From Ensifer adhaerens (lineage in GTDB: Bacteria > Pseudomonadota > Alphaproteobacteria > Rhizobiales > Rhizobiaceae), in contig NZ_JABEKT010000004.1 in the NCBI RefSeq assembly GCF_013283195.1, positions 62,001 to 126,000 on the forward strand: 64,000 nucleotides of DNA, read 5' to 3'. Below the pieces are notes generated by a model. That model was not told the DNA's origin. It saw only the letters and a list, made by a program, of their open reading frames with translations, and did not search any database. A program made the translations under genes and the position numbers. The stretch's first letter is position 1. Every line of letters begins with the position of its first letter. This document shows positions 34,021 to 42,854 of this stretch, one piece after another.

Positions 34021-34032
34021 GGAGAAGCGAAC

Positions 34033-34938
34033 ATGACAACACTTCGCGACTGGCTGATCGACGACAGCCCCGCCTCGCCGATGCAGGCGCGCCTCGGCCG
34101 GTTCTACCGGATTTTCGGCGCGCTGATGCACAACCCGCTCGCAGTGGTCGGCGCGATCATCATCCTGGTGCTCGTGTTGACCGCGCTGTTTGCGCCCTGG
34201 ATCGCCACGCATGATCCGCTGCGCCAGGCGCTCGGCGAACGGCTGCTGCCGCCAAGTGCGGCGCACTGGATGGGAACCGACGAACTCGGCCGCGATATCT
34301 GGTCGCGCGTCGTTTACGGTGCGCGCATCACGCTGGCGATTGTCACCCTGGTTGCTGTGCTCGCGGCTCCCGCCGGCCTGGTGATCGGCGTTGCCGCCGG
34401 CTATTTCGGCGGATGGGTCGACCGCATCCTCATGGGCATCACCGACATTTTCCTGTCACTGCCCAAGCTGATCCTGGCGCTTGCCTTTGTCGCAGCACTT
34501 GGCCCCGGCATCGAAAACGCGATCATCGCCATCGCCATTACCTCCTGGCCCGGCTACGCCCGCGTCGCCCGCGCCGAGACGATGACGTTCAAGAACTCTG
34601 AGTTCATCTCGGCCGTGCGCCTGCTCGGCGCATCGAGCCTCAGGGTCAATCTCGGTCACGTGCTGCCGCTCTGCACCTCGTCGATGATCGTGCGTGTCAC
34701 GCTCGACATGGCGGGCATCATCCTGACGGCAGCCGGCCTCGGCTTTATCGGCCTGGGTGCACAGCCGCCGCTTCCCGAATGGGGCGCGATGATCTCGCGC
34801 GGCCGTTCCTTCATTCTCGACCAGTGGTGGGTGGCAACCATGCCGGGCTTTGCGATCATTCTCGTCAGCCTCGGCTTCTGCTTCCTCGGTGACGGCCTGC
34901 GCGACGTACTCGATCCGAAGAGCGGGGAGCAACGCTGA
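34033..34938 (+). CDS. peptide-type ABC transporter permease (DppC type)
   Basis: A 301-residue membrane subunit. It contains the DppC N-terminal region (FGALMHNPLAVVGAIIILV), the conserved HWMGTDELGRDIWSRVVYGAR and the EAA loop. GGAGAAGCGAAC precedes ATG 34033. It pairs with the DppB-type protein to make the channel. Its last base is shared with the start of the ATPase gene. Confidence 0.92.
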   Translation: MTTLRDWLIDDSPASPMQARLGRFYRIFGALMHNPLAVVGAIIILVLVLTALFAPWIATHDPLRQALGERLLPPSAAHWMGTDELGRDIWSRVVYGARITLAIVTLVAVLAAPAGLVIGVAAGYFGGWVDRILMGITDIFLSLPKLILALAFVAALGPGIENAIIAIAITSWPGYARVARAETMTFKNSEFISAVRLLGASSLRVNLGHVLPLCTSSMIVRVTLDMAGIILTAAGLGFIGLGAQPPLPEWGAMISRGRSFILDQWWVATMPGFAIILVSLGFCFLGDGLRDVLDPKSGEQR

Positions 34939-35771
34939 TGAACCCGCTTCTCGAAATCGAAAACCTGCGCGTCACCTTCCCGACGCCACGCGGCGACCTT
35001 GAAGTCGTGCGAGGCCTCTCCTTCACCCTCGGCCGCGAACGCCTGGGAATCGTCGGCGAAAGCGGTTCCGGCAAGTCGATGACCGGCCGCTCGATCCTGA
35101 AACTGGTGCGCGCACCGGGCCGGGTCACGGCCGACAAGCTGACCTTCGACGGCATCGACCTCCTGACGCGCTCCGAACGGCAGATGCGCCCGATCCGCGG
35201 CGCCCGTATTTCGATGGTGATGCAGGATCCGAAGTTCTCGCTGAACCCAGTCATGACGATCGGCGAGCAGATCGCCGAGGCGCTTTTGACGCATCAGCGC
35301 CTGCCGCGCCGCGAGGTGAACAACCGCGTCCTGACCATGCTGGAATCGGTGCGCATCGCCGATCCGGAACGCGTTGCCAAGCTCTACCCGCATGAAGTGT
35401 CCGGCGGCATGGGTCAGCGCGTGATGATCGCGATGATGCTGATCCCGGAGCCGGACCTGCTGATCGCCGACGAGCCGACCTCCGCACTCGACGTCTCGGT
35501 GCAGGCCCAGGTGCTCGACATCATCGATGAGCTGGTCAAGCGCAAGGGTATGGGCCTGATCTTCATCAGCCACGACCTCAATCTTGTTTCGAGCTACTGC
35601 GACCGCATTCTGGTGATGAACACCGGTGAAGTGGTTGAAGAGTGCAAGGCGGGTGAGTTGATGAACGCCAAGCATCCCTATACGCGCGGCCTCATCGCCT
35701 CCATCCCGCGTCTCGACGAAACCCGGACCGAGCTTCCCGTGCTCGACCGCAGCGCATGGGCCAAGAAATGA
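34938..35771 (+). CDS. peptide-type ABC transporter ATP-binding protein (DppD type)
   Basis: A 277-residue ATPase. Walker [14 protein letters not shown] (around residue 38), signature VSGGMGQR, Walker B LLIADEPTSALDV and the H-loop ISHDLNL are present. The oligopeptide-type C-terminal extension with a four-cysteine iron-sulfur motif seen in DppD is absent, the tail being short (PVLDRSAWAKK). The start overlaps the DppC-type stop by one base (TGATG). Confidence 0.9.
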   Translation: MNPLLEIENLRVTFPTPRGDLEVVRGLSFTLGRERLGIVGESGSGKSMTGRSILKLVRAPGRVTADKLTFDGIDLLTRSERQMRPIRGARISMVMQDPKFSLNPVMTIGEQIAEALLTHQRLPRREVNNRVLTMLESVRIADPERVAKLYPHEVSGGMGQRVMIAMMLIPEPDLLIADEPTSALDVSVQAQVLDIIDELVKRKGMGLIFISHDLNLVSSYCDRILVMNTGEVVEECKAGELMNAKHPYTRGLIASIPRLDETRTELPVLDRSAWAKK

Positions 35772-36508
35772 CGGCGCTTTCCCTCAAGAACCTCGATATC
35801 TTCTACGGCGAAGCGCATATCACGCACGACGTCAACCTCGAGATTGCCGATGGCGAAAGCTTCGCCCTCGTTGGTGAAAGTGGCTCCGGCAAGTCGACCG
35901 TGCTGAAGGCGATCGCAGGCCTGGCGCCTGAGTGGACCGGTGAGATCAACGTTTTCGGCAAGCCGCGCAGCCATGGCATCGACCGTGCCTTCTCCCGTCA
36001 GTGTCAGATGGTGTTCCAGGACCCCTACGGCTCGCTGCATCCGCGCAAGACCGTCGACGCCACGCTCGGCGAAGCGCTGACGATTCACGGCATCGGCGAT
36101 CGCAGCGCCCGCATCGAAGAGGTAATGTCTTCCGTCGGGCTCGACCGGAAATTCCGTTTCCGCTTTCCGCACCAGCTCTCGGGCGGCCAGCGCCAGCGTG
36201 TCGCCATCGCGCGCGCGCTGATGCTGAAGCCGAAGGTGCTGTTGCTCGACGAACCGACCTCAGCGCTCGACGTCTCGGTGCAGGCGGAGATCCTGAACCT
36301 ACTGAAGCGATTGCGGCAGGAACAGAACCTGACTTTCCTGATGGTCACCCACAACTTGCCGGTCGTTTCCTTCCTCTGCGATCGGCTGGCTGTCATGCGG
36401 CAGGGCCGCATCGTCGAGGTGGCCGACGTTGCCGACCTCAAGCGTGGCGACCTCAAGGACCCCTATTCGCGCGAACTGATGCACATCAGCGCAGCGCACG
36501 CGAATTAA
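35768..36508 (+). CDS. peptide-type ABC transporter ATP-binding protein (DppF type)
   Basis: A 246-residue ATPase with Walker [14 protein letters not shown], signature LSGGQRQR and Walker B VLLLDEPTSALDVS. ATG 35768 overlaps the preceding stop by four bases (ATGA); an in-frame ATG at 35756 lies inside the previous gene. It is short for a DppF (usually over 300 residues) because the C-terminal oligopeptide domain is missing, as in the partner protein. The pair thus resembles nickel/peptide-type DppD-DppF sets with reduced tails. Confidence 0.88.
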   Translation: MTALSLKNLDIFYGEAHITHDVNLEIADGESFALVGESGSGKSTVLKAIAGLAPEWTGEINVFGKPRSHGIDRAFSRQCQMVFQDPYGSLHPRKTVDATLGEALTIHGIGDRSARIEEVMSSVGLDRKFRFRFPHQLSGGQRQRVAIARALMLKPKVLLLDEPTSALDVSVQAEILNLLKRLRQEQNLTFLMVTHNLPVVSFLCDRLAVMRQGRIVEVADVADLKRGDLKDPYSRELMHISAAHAN

Positions 36509-36529
36509 TCAACATCCCAAGGACATATG

Positions 36530-37036
36530 ATGAACAGTGAACAGATCGCTGCCGCGTTGGCTGAATTCGACGCGGCGATTGCAAGGGAAACCGACGCGGA
36601 CGCCATCTTGGGCGCACTGCAGACGCTTTGCCGCCAGGTGATCGGCGCCAAGCTCTTCACCACCATGACCGTCGATATGGTCAACGAAGTTGCCCGTCGC
36701 GCCTATACCTCGCACCCGGAAGAATACCCGACGTCCGGCACCAAGCCGATCCGCTATGACAGCTGGTTCGACATCGTGCACAAGGAGCATAAGACCTTCG
36801 TAGCCAACACCATCGTAGATATCTCGAAAGTGTTCGGCGATCACGAAACGATCTGGGCGCTGGGCTGCGGCTCTGTCGTCAACATCCCCGTGGTTGTCGG
36901 CGGCGAACTTCTCGGAACCGTCAACTGCCTCGACGTCGAACAGCATTACACGCCGGAGCGCGTTGCCCTATCGAAGCACCTGGAACTGCCTGCCAAGCTG
37001 GCGTTTCTTGCCGCAGCCCGCGCGGCCAAGATCTGA
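36530..37036 (+). CDS. single-domain GAF protein
   Basis: A 168-residue protein made of one GAF domain, a small-molecule-binding fold. Two consecutive ATGs exist; the second (36530) is placed six bases after AAGGA and is preferred to 36527. Features include YDSWFDIVHKEHKTFVANT and WALGCGSVVNIPVVVGGELLGTVNCLD. Last gene of the importer operon, 21 bases after the ATPase stop. No output domain, so it could be a sensor subunit or a small redox or hydrolytic enzyme such as the fRMsr type; the three cysteines of fRMsr are not clear. Function not assigned. Confidence 0.75.
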   Translation: MNSEQIAAALAEFDAAIARETDADAILGALQTLCRQVIGAKLFTTMTVDMVNEVARRAYTSHPEEYPTSGTKPIRYDSWFDIVHKEHKTFVANTIVDISKVFGDHETIWALGCGSVVNIPVVVGGELLGTVNCLDVEQHYTPERVALSKHLELPAKLAFLAAARAAKI

Positions 37037-37040
37037 TTTA

Positions 37041-37080
37041 TCGAGGCCGGGGGCATCGATCGCCTCCGGCCTCGACCTTT
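37041..37080. terminator. convergent terminator hairpin
   Basis: A 9-bp GC stem (37042-37050 with 37066-37074) with an internal loop lies between the GAF gene stop (37036) and the convergent ATPase gene stop (37084). T-tracts are weak. Confidence 0.6.
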
Positions 37081-37083
37081 GCG

Positions 37084-38175
37084 TCAACGACCGATCGCCA
37101 TCCCGGTCTGCTTCAGGAAGAAGTGCATTTTCTGCGCTTCGATCGGCACCTCGATCGTATCGTCCGGCCTGACAGGCGACGCCGCATGTATCTGCCCAGT
37201 GAAGGTGGCTTGTCCCACCCTTCCGAGCGCCAGCGTATGGGGACCCAGCGGCTCGATATCGCGCACCTGTAGCGTCAGCCTTGGCGCATCGGTTTCCGAC
37301 GACATCGTATGCTCCGGGCGAATGCCGAGCACGACGGCCTGACCGACAAAAGCGTTCAGCTTGTTGGCGCGAGCATCCGGGACCTTGACCGCGACACCAC
37401 CATCCGCCCTGAACCAGAGCCCGCCATCACCGCGCTCGAGCAGTCCCTCAACGAAATTCATGCTCGGCGCACCGATGAAAGCGGCGACGAACAGATTGCT
37501 CGGCGCCTCGTAGAGCGTGATCGGATCGGCCGCCTGCTCGATGCGTCCCTGGTTCATGACGACAACCCGGTCCGCCATCGTCATGGCCTCGACCTGATCG
37601 TGGGTGACGTAGACCGCTGTGGTCTGAAGCCTGCGGTGTAACAGTTTGATTTCCGTGCGCATTTCAATGCGCAGTTTGGCGTCGAGGTTCGACAGCGGTT
37701 CGTCGAACAGGAAGACATCCGGTTGGCGGACAATCGCGCGGCCGATCGCGACGCGCTGGCGCTGACCACCGGACAGAGCGCTCGGCTTGCGGCTGAGGTA
37801 AGCGCCAAGGTTGAGAATGCGGGCCGCCTCGGCGACCGATTTTTCGATATCGGCCTTGGACGTGCCCCGCACCTTCATGCCGTAACCGATATTCTCCGCC
37901 ACCGTCATATGCGGGTAGAGCGCGTAGTTCTGGAACACCATCGAACAGTTGCGCAGGCCCGGGCGCAAGTCGGTGACATCACGTTCACCGATCCGGACCG
38001 TGCCCGAAGAAGCCGTCTCAAGGCCCGCAATCATGCGCAGGGTGGTCGTCTTGCCGCAACCGGATGGCCCGACGAGCACGACGAACTCCCGGTCGGCAAT
38101 TTCGAGATCGAGCGGCGGGATAACGGTGACGCTACCGAAGGACTTGGTGATTTGCTCCAACCGGACCTGGGACAT
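37084..38175 (-). CDS. carbohydrate ABC transporter ATP-binding protein (MalK/UgpC type)
   Basis: A 363-residue CUT1 ATPase. Walker A GPSGCGKTTTLRM, signature LSGGQRQR, Walker B VFLFDEPLSNLDAKL, and a TOBE-type regulatory domain in the last 130 residues. ATG 38175 is used, with AAAAGG upstream; M-plus-six extension to 38193 is possible. Last gene of the deoC-containing leftward operon, separated from the binding-protein gene by 229 bases that hold a stem-loop and a palindrome, so it may also have its own promoter. Confidence 0.92.
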   Translation of the reverse strand: MSQVRLEQITKSFGSVTVIPPLDLEIADREFVVLVGPSGCGKTTTLRMIAGLETASSGTVRIGERDVTDLRPGLRNCSMVFQNYALYPHMTVAENIGYGMKVRGTSKADIEKSVAEAARILNLGAYLSRKPSALSGGQRQRVAIGRAIVRQPDVFLFDEPLSNLDAKLRIEMRTEIKLLHRRLQTTAVYVTHDQVEAMTMADRVVVMNQGRIEQAADPITLYEAPSNLFVAAFIGAPSMNFVEGLLERGDGGLWFRADGGVAVKVPDARANKLNAFVGQAVVLGIRPEHTMSSETDAPRLTLQVRDIEPLGPHTLALGRVGQATFTGQIHAASPVRPDDTIEVPIEAQKMHFFLKQTGMAIGR

Positions 38176-38237
38176 GCTGACGCCTTTTCTCATGACGGTA
38201 GCCGGCGCGAAAGCGGCCGGGATGCTGCATAATTCCG

Positions 38238-38255
38238 CAAATCGACATCGATTTG
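38238..38255. promoter_or_regulatory. operator-like palindrome CAAATCGA-CA-TCGATTTG
   Basis: Perfect 8-2-8 inverted repeat located 63 bases upstream of the ATPase start codon. Its size and symmetry resemble LacI/GntR-type operators. No regulator gene of those types is adjacent; the only linked regulator is DeoR type. Confidence 0.4.
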
Positions 38256-38366
38256 AGCAATTATCCAGCAGGTTTCAAGCGCTACAGCGCCTCGGGCGCG
38301 TGATAGCTGACGCATTGCGCTGTCGTGTATCTGCGGCCAGTGTGACCCGGCCGCAGGGACCGCGAA

Positions 38367-38393
38367 GCTCGCCCCGATCGTTTCGGGGCGAGC
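38367..38393 (-). other. intercistronic stem-loop after sugar binding-protein gene
   Basis: An 11-bp perfect GC stem (38367-38377 with 38383-38393) with a TCGTT loop, 11 bases after the binding-protein stop and without a T-tract. It sits before the ATPase gene of the same operon. Confidence 0.65.
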
Positions 38394-38404
38394 ACTCGAT
38401 CATC

Positions 38405-39859
38405 TCACTTCTGTGGCAGGCCCATCGATGCGCGATAGGCAGCGAGCTGCTTGTCGCGACCGAACTCGTCCGTCAGCTGGTTCCACTGCTCAGCGACGCT
38501 GTCGAGCGCCTGTTGCGGCGTGACTTCTCCGGCAAGCGCCTTGGAGAGTTCGATCTCAAGCACTTCCGTGTAGGAGAAATAGCCGGGCAGGCGCATGTCG
38601 AGGGCGATGTTCTTCGCGGTGACCGCATCCTTCTGCGCCCCCAGATACTCCTTGGCTTCACGCTCGGAGAAGATCTTCGACCAGAGGTCGAGATTGGTCG
38701 TGTGCGAGATGCGATAGGGATTGACGCCTGTGCCACCGGTGATCGCCGCCTGGCCGGAAACGGCAGGGCTCGACAGATACTGGATGTAGTTCCAGGCCGC
38801 TTCCTGCTTGGTCGACGATGCGGGCACCGCCGCCTGCCAGCCACCGAAGGCCATGAACGAGGTCTGGACGACGTGGTCGAACTTGTCCCACTTCTTGGTC
38901 TTGTAGTTCCAGATCTCGTCCGATCCCGGCAACGGTGCCGAGCCGACACTGCCTGCAACCTTCGACTGCTTCGGATCGGCGCCGATAACGCCGGTATCGC
39001 CCCAGCCGATCGATTCCGCCACCTGGCCGCCGGCAAAGGCGGCATTCACTTCACCAAAGGAGAAGTTGAGTGCGTTCGGCGGCGCAAGTTTCGACGCGCG
39101 AATGTACTCCTCGAGGCCACGAACCCAGCCCGGATTGTTGACCTGCGCATCCATCGTGTCCGGATCGAAGAACATGCCACCCGGATTGTCGGGATGGCTG
39201 GTGTAGCCGGCGACGTGACTGAACAGGAACCAGAACTGCTGACCGCCGCGACGGAAGGCTTCCGCCGTGCCCCACAGGTTGTTGGTCGGCTGGTTGAAGT
39301 ACTCGGCAATGTCGAGATACTGCTTCCAGGTCTTCGGCGGCGCGAGATCGTAGCCGTACTTGTCCTTGAAGGCCTTCTGGTTGTCGGCGTTTTCGAACAG
39401 GTCGATGCGGTAGCTGTAGGTATGGGCGTCACCGTCCATCGTCTGCGACAGGATCTTGCCGTTCCAGACCATCAACTGCTCGCGATAGACCGGCGCGATA
39501 TCCTCCCAGTCGGCGCCCTTCTGCATGTCAGCCGGCATTTCCGACAGGAAATCGGTAAAGTCCGGCGCCCAGGCCGGCGCAAAGGCGATGACGTCGAAGG
39601 CATCTTCACCCGATGTCAGGGACGTGACGATTTTCGGGTAGAGTTCCGACCACGGAAACTCGACGACCTTCACCTTGCCGCAGGTCTTTTCCTCCCACCC
39701 CTTGGCCGCAAGTTGCAGCGCGGACGCGATATAGGGCCCGGTCTGCGTGGTCGCCGTCAGTTCGACGCCGGAATAGTCGGGGTCGCATGCGAGTGCCGTG
39801 CCAGTGCTTGCCATGGCAAGAACACCCAGCGACGCTGATGTCAGTAGCAGTTTCCTCAT
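38405..39859 (-). CDS. sugar ABC transporter substrate-binding protein
   Basis: A 484-residue family 1 periplasmic binding protein with a signal peptide (residues 1-24, ending STGTALA) and an early Cys25-Asp. Segments such as KGWEEKTCGKVKVVEFPWSELYPKIVTSLTSG and FGGWQAAVPASSTKQEAAWNYIQYLSSP are family-typical. It is longer than the usual 400-430 residues. ATG 39859 has GGGAGG upstream; the frame to 40189 overlaps the permease gene and is rejected. Encoded with kinase, mutarotase, ALDH and DeoC, so a 2-deoxyribose or deoxyribonucleoside ligand is inferred. Confidence 0.88.
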   Translation of the reverse strand: MRKLLLTSASLGVLAMASTGTALACDPDYSGVELTATTQTGPYIASALQLAAKGWEEKTCGKVKVVEFPWSELYPKIVTSLTSGEDAFDVIAFAPAWAPDFTDFLSEMPADMQKGADWEDIAPVYREQLMVWNGKILSQTMDGDAHTYSYRIDLFENADNQKAFKDKYGYDLAPPKTWKQYLDIAEYFNQPTNNLWGTAEAFRRGGQQFWFLFSHVAGYTSHPDNPGGMFFDPDTMDAQVNNPGWVRGLEEYIRASKLAPPNALNFSFGEVNAAFAGGQVAESIGWGDTGVIGADPKQSKVAGSVGSAPLPGSDEIWNYKTKKWDKFDHVVQTSFMAFGGWQAAVPASSTKQEAAWNYIQYLSSPAVSGQAAITGGTGVNPYRISHTTNLDLWSKIFSEREAKEYLGAQKDAVTAKNIALDMRLPGYFSYTEVLEIELSKALAGEVTPQQALDSVAEQWNQLTDEFGRDKQLAAYRASMGLPQK

Positions 39860-39900
39860 TCTTTCCTCCCTTGAATGAATTGTTGCCGAAAAACAGGTCG

Positions 39901-40929
39901 TTATTTGATCGCCCCCAGCAGCAGACCGGAGCGCATGAGCCGACTGAGAAGCACGGCCATGACCATCATCGGAATGATCGCCACCAGCGCGGCGGCGGAG
40001 ATTGCCCACCATTCGTCGCCGCGCTGGCTGTTCTGGCCGGCAACGAGGATCGGCAGCGTCTGCCATCTCGAATTGGTCAGGAACAGCGCGAAAAGGAACT
40101 CGTTCCACACGAAGGCAAGCGTGATCATGAATGTTGCGATCAACCCCGGCTTCGACATCGGCAGCACGATGCCGAAGAAGATGCGCCATGTGGGAACGTT
40201 GTCGACCATGGCGGCCTCTTCGACCTCGACAGGCAGGGCCTCGAAGAAGTCGCGCATCAGCCAGATGACGATAGGCAGCGAGAAGGCGATGTAGGCAAAG
40301 GTCAGGCCGATGTAGCTGTCGACCAGCTTGAAGCCGAGCTTGCCCATCTCGGTGTACATCAAGTAGAGCGCGAAGGCGGCCACGATCGGCGGGAACATGC
40401 GCTGGCTCACGAACCAGAAGACGATGTCGTTGTTGCCGAGCTCAGGCCCCGGTAACCGGAAGCGGCTGGAGAGCACCGCCAGTGCCAGCGCGGCGATAAA
40501 GGCATAGATCAGCGATATCCCCTGCCCGAAGCCGAGAACATTGCGACCAAGCAGGAAGCCGCCGAAGGCGACAACGATGAAGATCAATGCGGACAACAGT
40601 CGGAAGCGGAAGGTGAAACGCACCAGCGCATAGGCGGCCATCGCACCGATGCCCGTCGCGAGAACCGATGCCGAAAGGCCGATGATCGTCGAGGCCAGGA
40701 ACGTGTTGAAGAACTGGCCCCGCTGGCCGGACAAAAGCTCGCGCCATGCCGTCAGGCTCGGCTCGAAATCGACGAAAGGCAGGTAGGTCGGGCCGCCGAC
40801 CACGGCGATCGGTGTCTTGAACGATGTGATCAGGACCCAATAGAGCGGAAAGAACGTGATGGCGAGCCAGACAAGGCAGCCGCCAAGCGCGATCCATCGC
40901 CGTTTTCCCTTGAGAGTGCGCACGCTCAT
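39901..40929 (-). CDS. sugar ABC transporter permease (MalG type) with internal insertion
   Basis: A 342-residue membrane subunit, about 60 residues longer than typical MalG proteins. The EAA loop is EVEEAAMVDNVPTWRIFFGIVLPMSKPG. The extra region (about residues 105-165) adds one or two hydrophobic segments (LLSALIFIVVAFGGFLLG and YAFIAALALAVLSS) between the second and third core helices. ATG 40929 overlaps the partner gene stop by four bases. It forms the channel with the 40926-41804 product. Confidence 0.9.
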   Translation of the reverse strand: MSVRTLKGKRRWIALGGCLVWLAITFFPLYWVLITSFKTPIAVVGGPTYLPFVDFEPSLTAWRELLSGQRGQFFNTFLASTIIGLSASVLATGIGAMAAYALVRFTFRFRLLSALIFIVVAFGGFLLGRNVLGFGQGISLIYAFIAALALAVLSSRFRLPGPELGNNDIVFWFVSQRMFPPIVAAFALYLMYTEMGKLGFKLVDSYIGLTFAYIAFSLPIVIWLMRDFFEALPVEVEEAAMVDNVPTWRIFFGIVLPMSKPGLIATFMITLAFVWNEFLFALFLTNSRWQTLPILVAGQNSQRGDEWWAISAAALVAIIPMMVMAVLLSRLMRSGLLLGAIK

Positions 40930-41804
40930 TTGTGCTTCTCCAGATACGGCTTGAGGATGGCGAGATAGACGAGGCCGATCACCGTGATGACGATCAGGAA
41001 CAGGAACGACAATGCGGAGGTGTAGCCGAGGTTGAACTTCTTGAAGCCCTCCTGATAGGCAAAGAGCGTCAGCGTCTCGGTCGAGATCCCAGGTCCACCG
41101 CCCGTCATCACGAAGACGGTATCGATAATCTTGTAGCTTTCGATCAGCCGGATGAAGACGACGGCGACGGAGATCGGCAGCAGCATCGGAAAGGTAATGT
41201 CGCGGAACTGTTGCCAGGGCGTGGCATTCTCCAACGCGGCCGCCTCGTAAACATCATCTGGCAGTGTCTGCAACCCGGCCAGCAGCATCAGAATGACAAA
41301 CGGTGTCCATTGCCAGACTTCGACGGCGATGATCGAGCCGAGCGCCCAGCTCGTCTGCGTCAGGAACGGCAGATTGGGAAAGCCCAGAGCGCTCATCAGT
41401 TCGTTGAGCGGACCCATTGTCGGGTTAAGCACCTGTCGGGCAATCAGCGCCACGGCGACGGGCGCAACCAGCATCGGCAGGAGAAAGCTGACGCGAAAGA
41501 GGCCCTCGCCCGGCACCCGGGAATTGAGCGCAAGCGCCACGGAAAGGCCGATCACATATTGCAGGCCGACGGAGATGAAGGCGATCAACGTCGTCGTCCC
41601 GGCCACGTGCCAGAAGCGTGGATTCTGCAAAAGATCCGCATAATTGCTGAAGCCGACGAAACGCGCCGGCATTGGCGGCACCAGACGCATGCTCATGAAG
41701 CTTGTGGTCAGCGAATAGACCAGAGGAAAGATGGAAATCAACAGAACGATGATCAGGGCCGGCCAGATGAAGAAGTGCTTGATCGGGTCGTTGCGCGTCG
41801 TCAT
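40926..41804 (-). CDS. sugar ABC transporter permease (MalF type)
   Basis: A 292-residue membrane subunit with six predicted helices and the EAA loop DVYEAAALENATPWQQFRDITFPMLLPIS. It overlaps the ribokinase gene stop by four bases at its start and the second permease by four at its end, so these three genes are translationally coupled. Confidence 0.91.
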   Translation of the reverse strand: MTTRNDPIKHFFIWPALIIVLLISIFPLVYSLTTSFMSMRLVPPMPARFVGFSNYADLLQNPRFWHVAGTTTLIAFISVGLQYVIGLSVALALNSRVPGEGLFRVSFLLPMLVAPVAVALIARQVLNPTMGPLNELMSALGFPNLPFLTQTSWALGSIIAVEVWQWTPFVILMLLAGLQTLPDDVYEAAALENATPWQQFRDITFPMLLPISVAVVFIRLIESYKIIDTVFVMTGGGPGISTETLTLFAYQEGFKKFNLGYTSALSFLFLIVITVIGLVYLAILKPYLEKHK

Positions 41805-42733
41805 GCGGCCGCCCCTTGCGCCAGGAGAGCCTCGATCTCCGCAAGCGTCGGCATGGCAGGGGCCGTGCCGCGACGGGTGACCGAGATCCCGGCGGTAGCA
41901 CAGCCGAACCGCGCGGCATCCGCTGGCGCGAGCCCCCGCGCCAAGGCTGCTGAAAACCCGCCGACGAAAGCATCGCCCGCGCCGGTCGTGTCGATAACCG
42001 GGCCGCTTGCCATCGCCGGGACGAATACGGACTGGCTCTGATTGTGGAGAAGAACGCCTCTTTCGCCGAGGGTGATTAGCGCTGACTTTGCGCCCTTCTT
42101 CAGAAGCGCGTCACCCGCCCGCCGCGCATCGTCTGCCGTGGCAAGAGAAAATCCCACCAGCGCCGCCGCTTCGGTCTCGTTCGGCACGATGTAATCGCAA
42201 AGCGGATAGATCGCATCCGGGAAGGGCTCTGCCGGCGCCGGGTTGAAGACGGTGACCACGCCTGCCGCATGTGCGATTTCCAATGCTCGCTGGGCGGCGG
42301 CCGCCGGCTGCTCAAGTTGCGTCACGAAGATGCGCGATGCTTCGATCGTATCCCGCGCTGCCTCGACATCGTCGATGCCGATCGAGCCGGCTGCACCGGG
42401 ATAGACGATGATGGCGTTCTCGCCATTCTGATCGTTGACGTAGATGAAAGCCGCGCCGGTCGGCAGGTCGTCCATCTGGACGATCTTCGGAGTCACGCCC
42501 GCCTCGGCATAGGTGCGAAGCGCCATATCTCCAAAGGTATCGCGTCCGATTTTCGAGATGAAGGACACCGGACTGCCGGCACGTGCCGCCGCGACCGCCT
42601 GGTTCGATCCCTTGCCGCCGGGCCCGACCGAGAAGCCGCTTCCGGTAATCGTTTCGCCGACAACCGGCATGCGCCGCGCCAGATAGGCCGTATCGGCCAC
42701 GAAGATCCCGAGGATCGAAACACCAACCTTCAT
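41801..42733 (-). CDS. ribokinase-like PfkB family sugar kinase
   Basis: A 310-residue PfkB-family kinase that transfers phosphate from ATP to a sugar hydroxyl. The first signature is GPGGKGSNQAVAAARAG (about residues 36-52) and the second, with catalytic Asp, is DTTGAGDAFVGGFSAAL (about 250-266). In this operon, with DeoC, it is best placed as deoxyribokinase making 2-deoxyribose 5-phosphate; ribokinase on ribose is the alternative. ATG 42733 gives MKVGVSILGIF; GGGGAGG lies upstream. Confidence 0.88.
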   Translation of the reverse strand: MKVGVSILGIFVADTAYLARRMPVVGETITGSGFSVGPGGKGSNQAVAAARAGSPVSFISKIGRDTFGDMALRTYAEAGVTPKIVQMDDLPTGAAFIYVNDQNGENAIIVYPGAAGSIGIDDVEAARDTIEASRIFVTQLEQPAAAAQRALEIAHAAGVVTVFNPAPAEPFPDAIYPLCDYIVPNETEAAALVGFSLATADDARRAGDALLKKGAKSALITLGERGVLLHNQSQSVFVPAMASGPVIDTTGAGDAFVGGFSAALARGLAPADAARFGCATAGISVTRRGTAPAMPTLAEIEALLAQGAAA

Positions 42734-42854
42734 TCCTGCCTCCCCTGGTCACGCCGCTGCCAAAGGCGAAGCGGCGATCCAAGATAAATTTCACGCGTTC
42801 AAGATGTTATGACGACCAGCTCACAGAGCCGATGCGCAGACTAACGTTTGTCAG

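Noticed and set aside
37949-39838. 629-codon plus-strand frame opposite the sugar binding protein
   Set aside because: No domain or ribosome site; the minus strand encodes a recognisable periplasmic binding protein with signal peptide.
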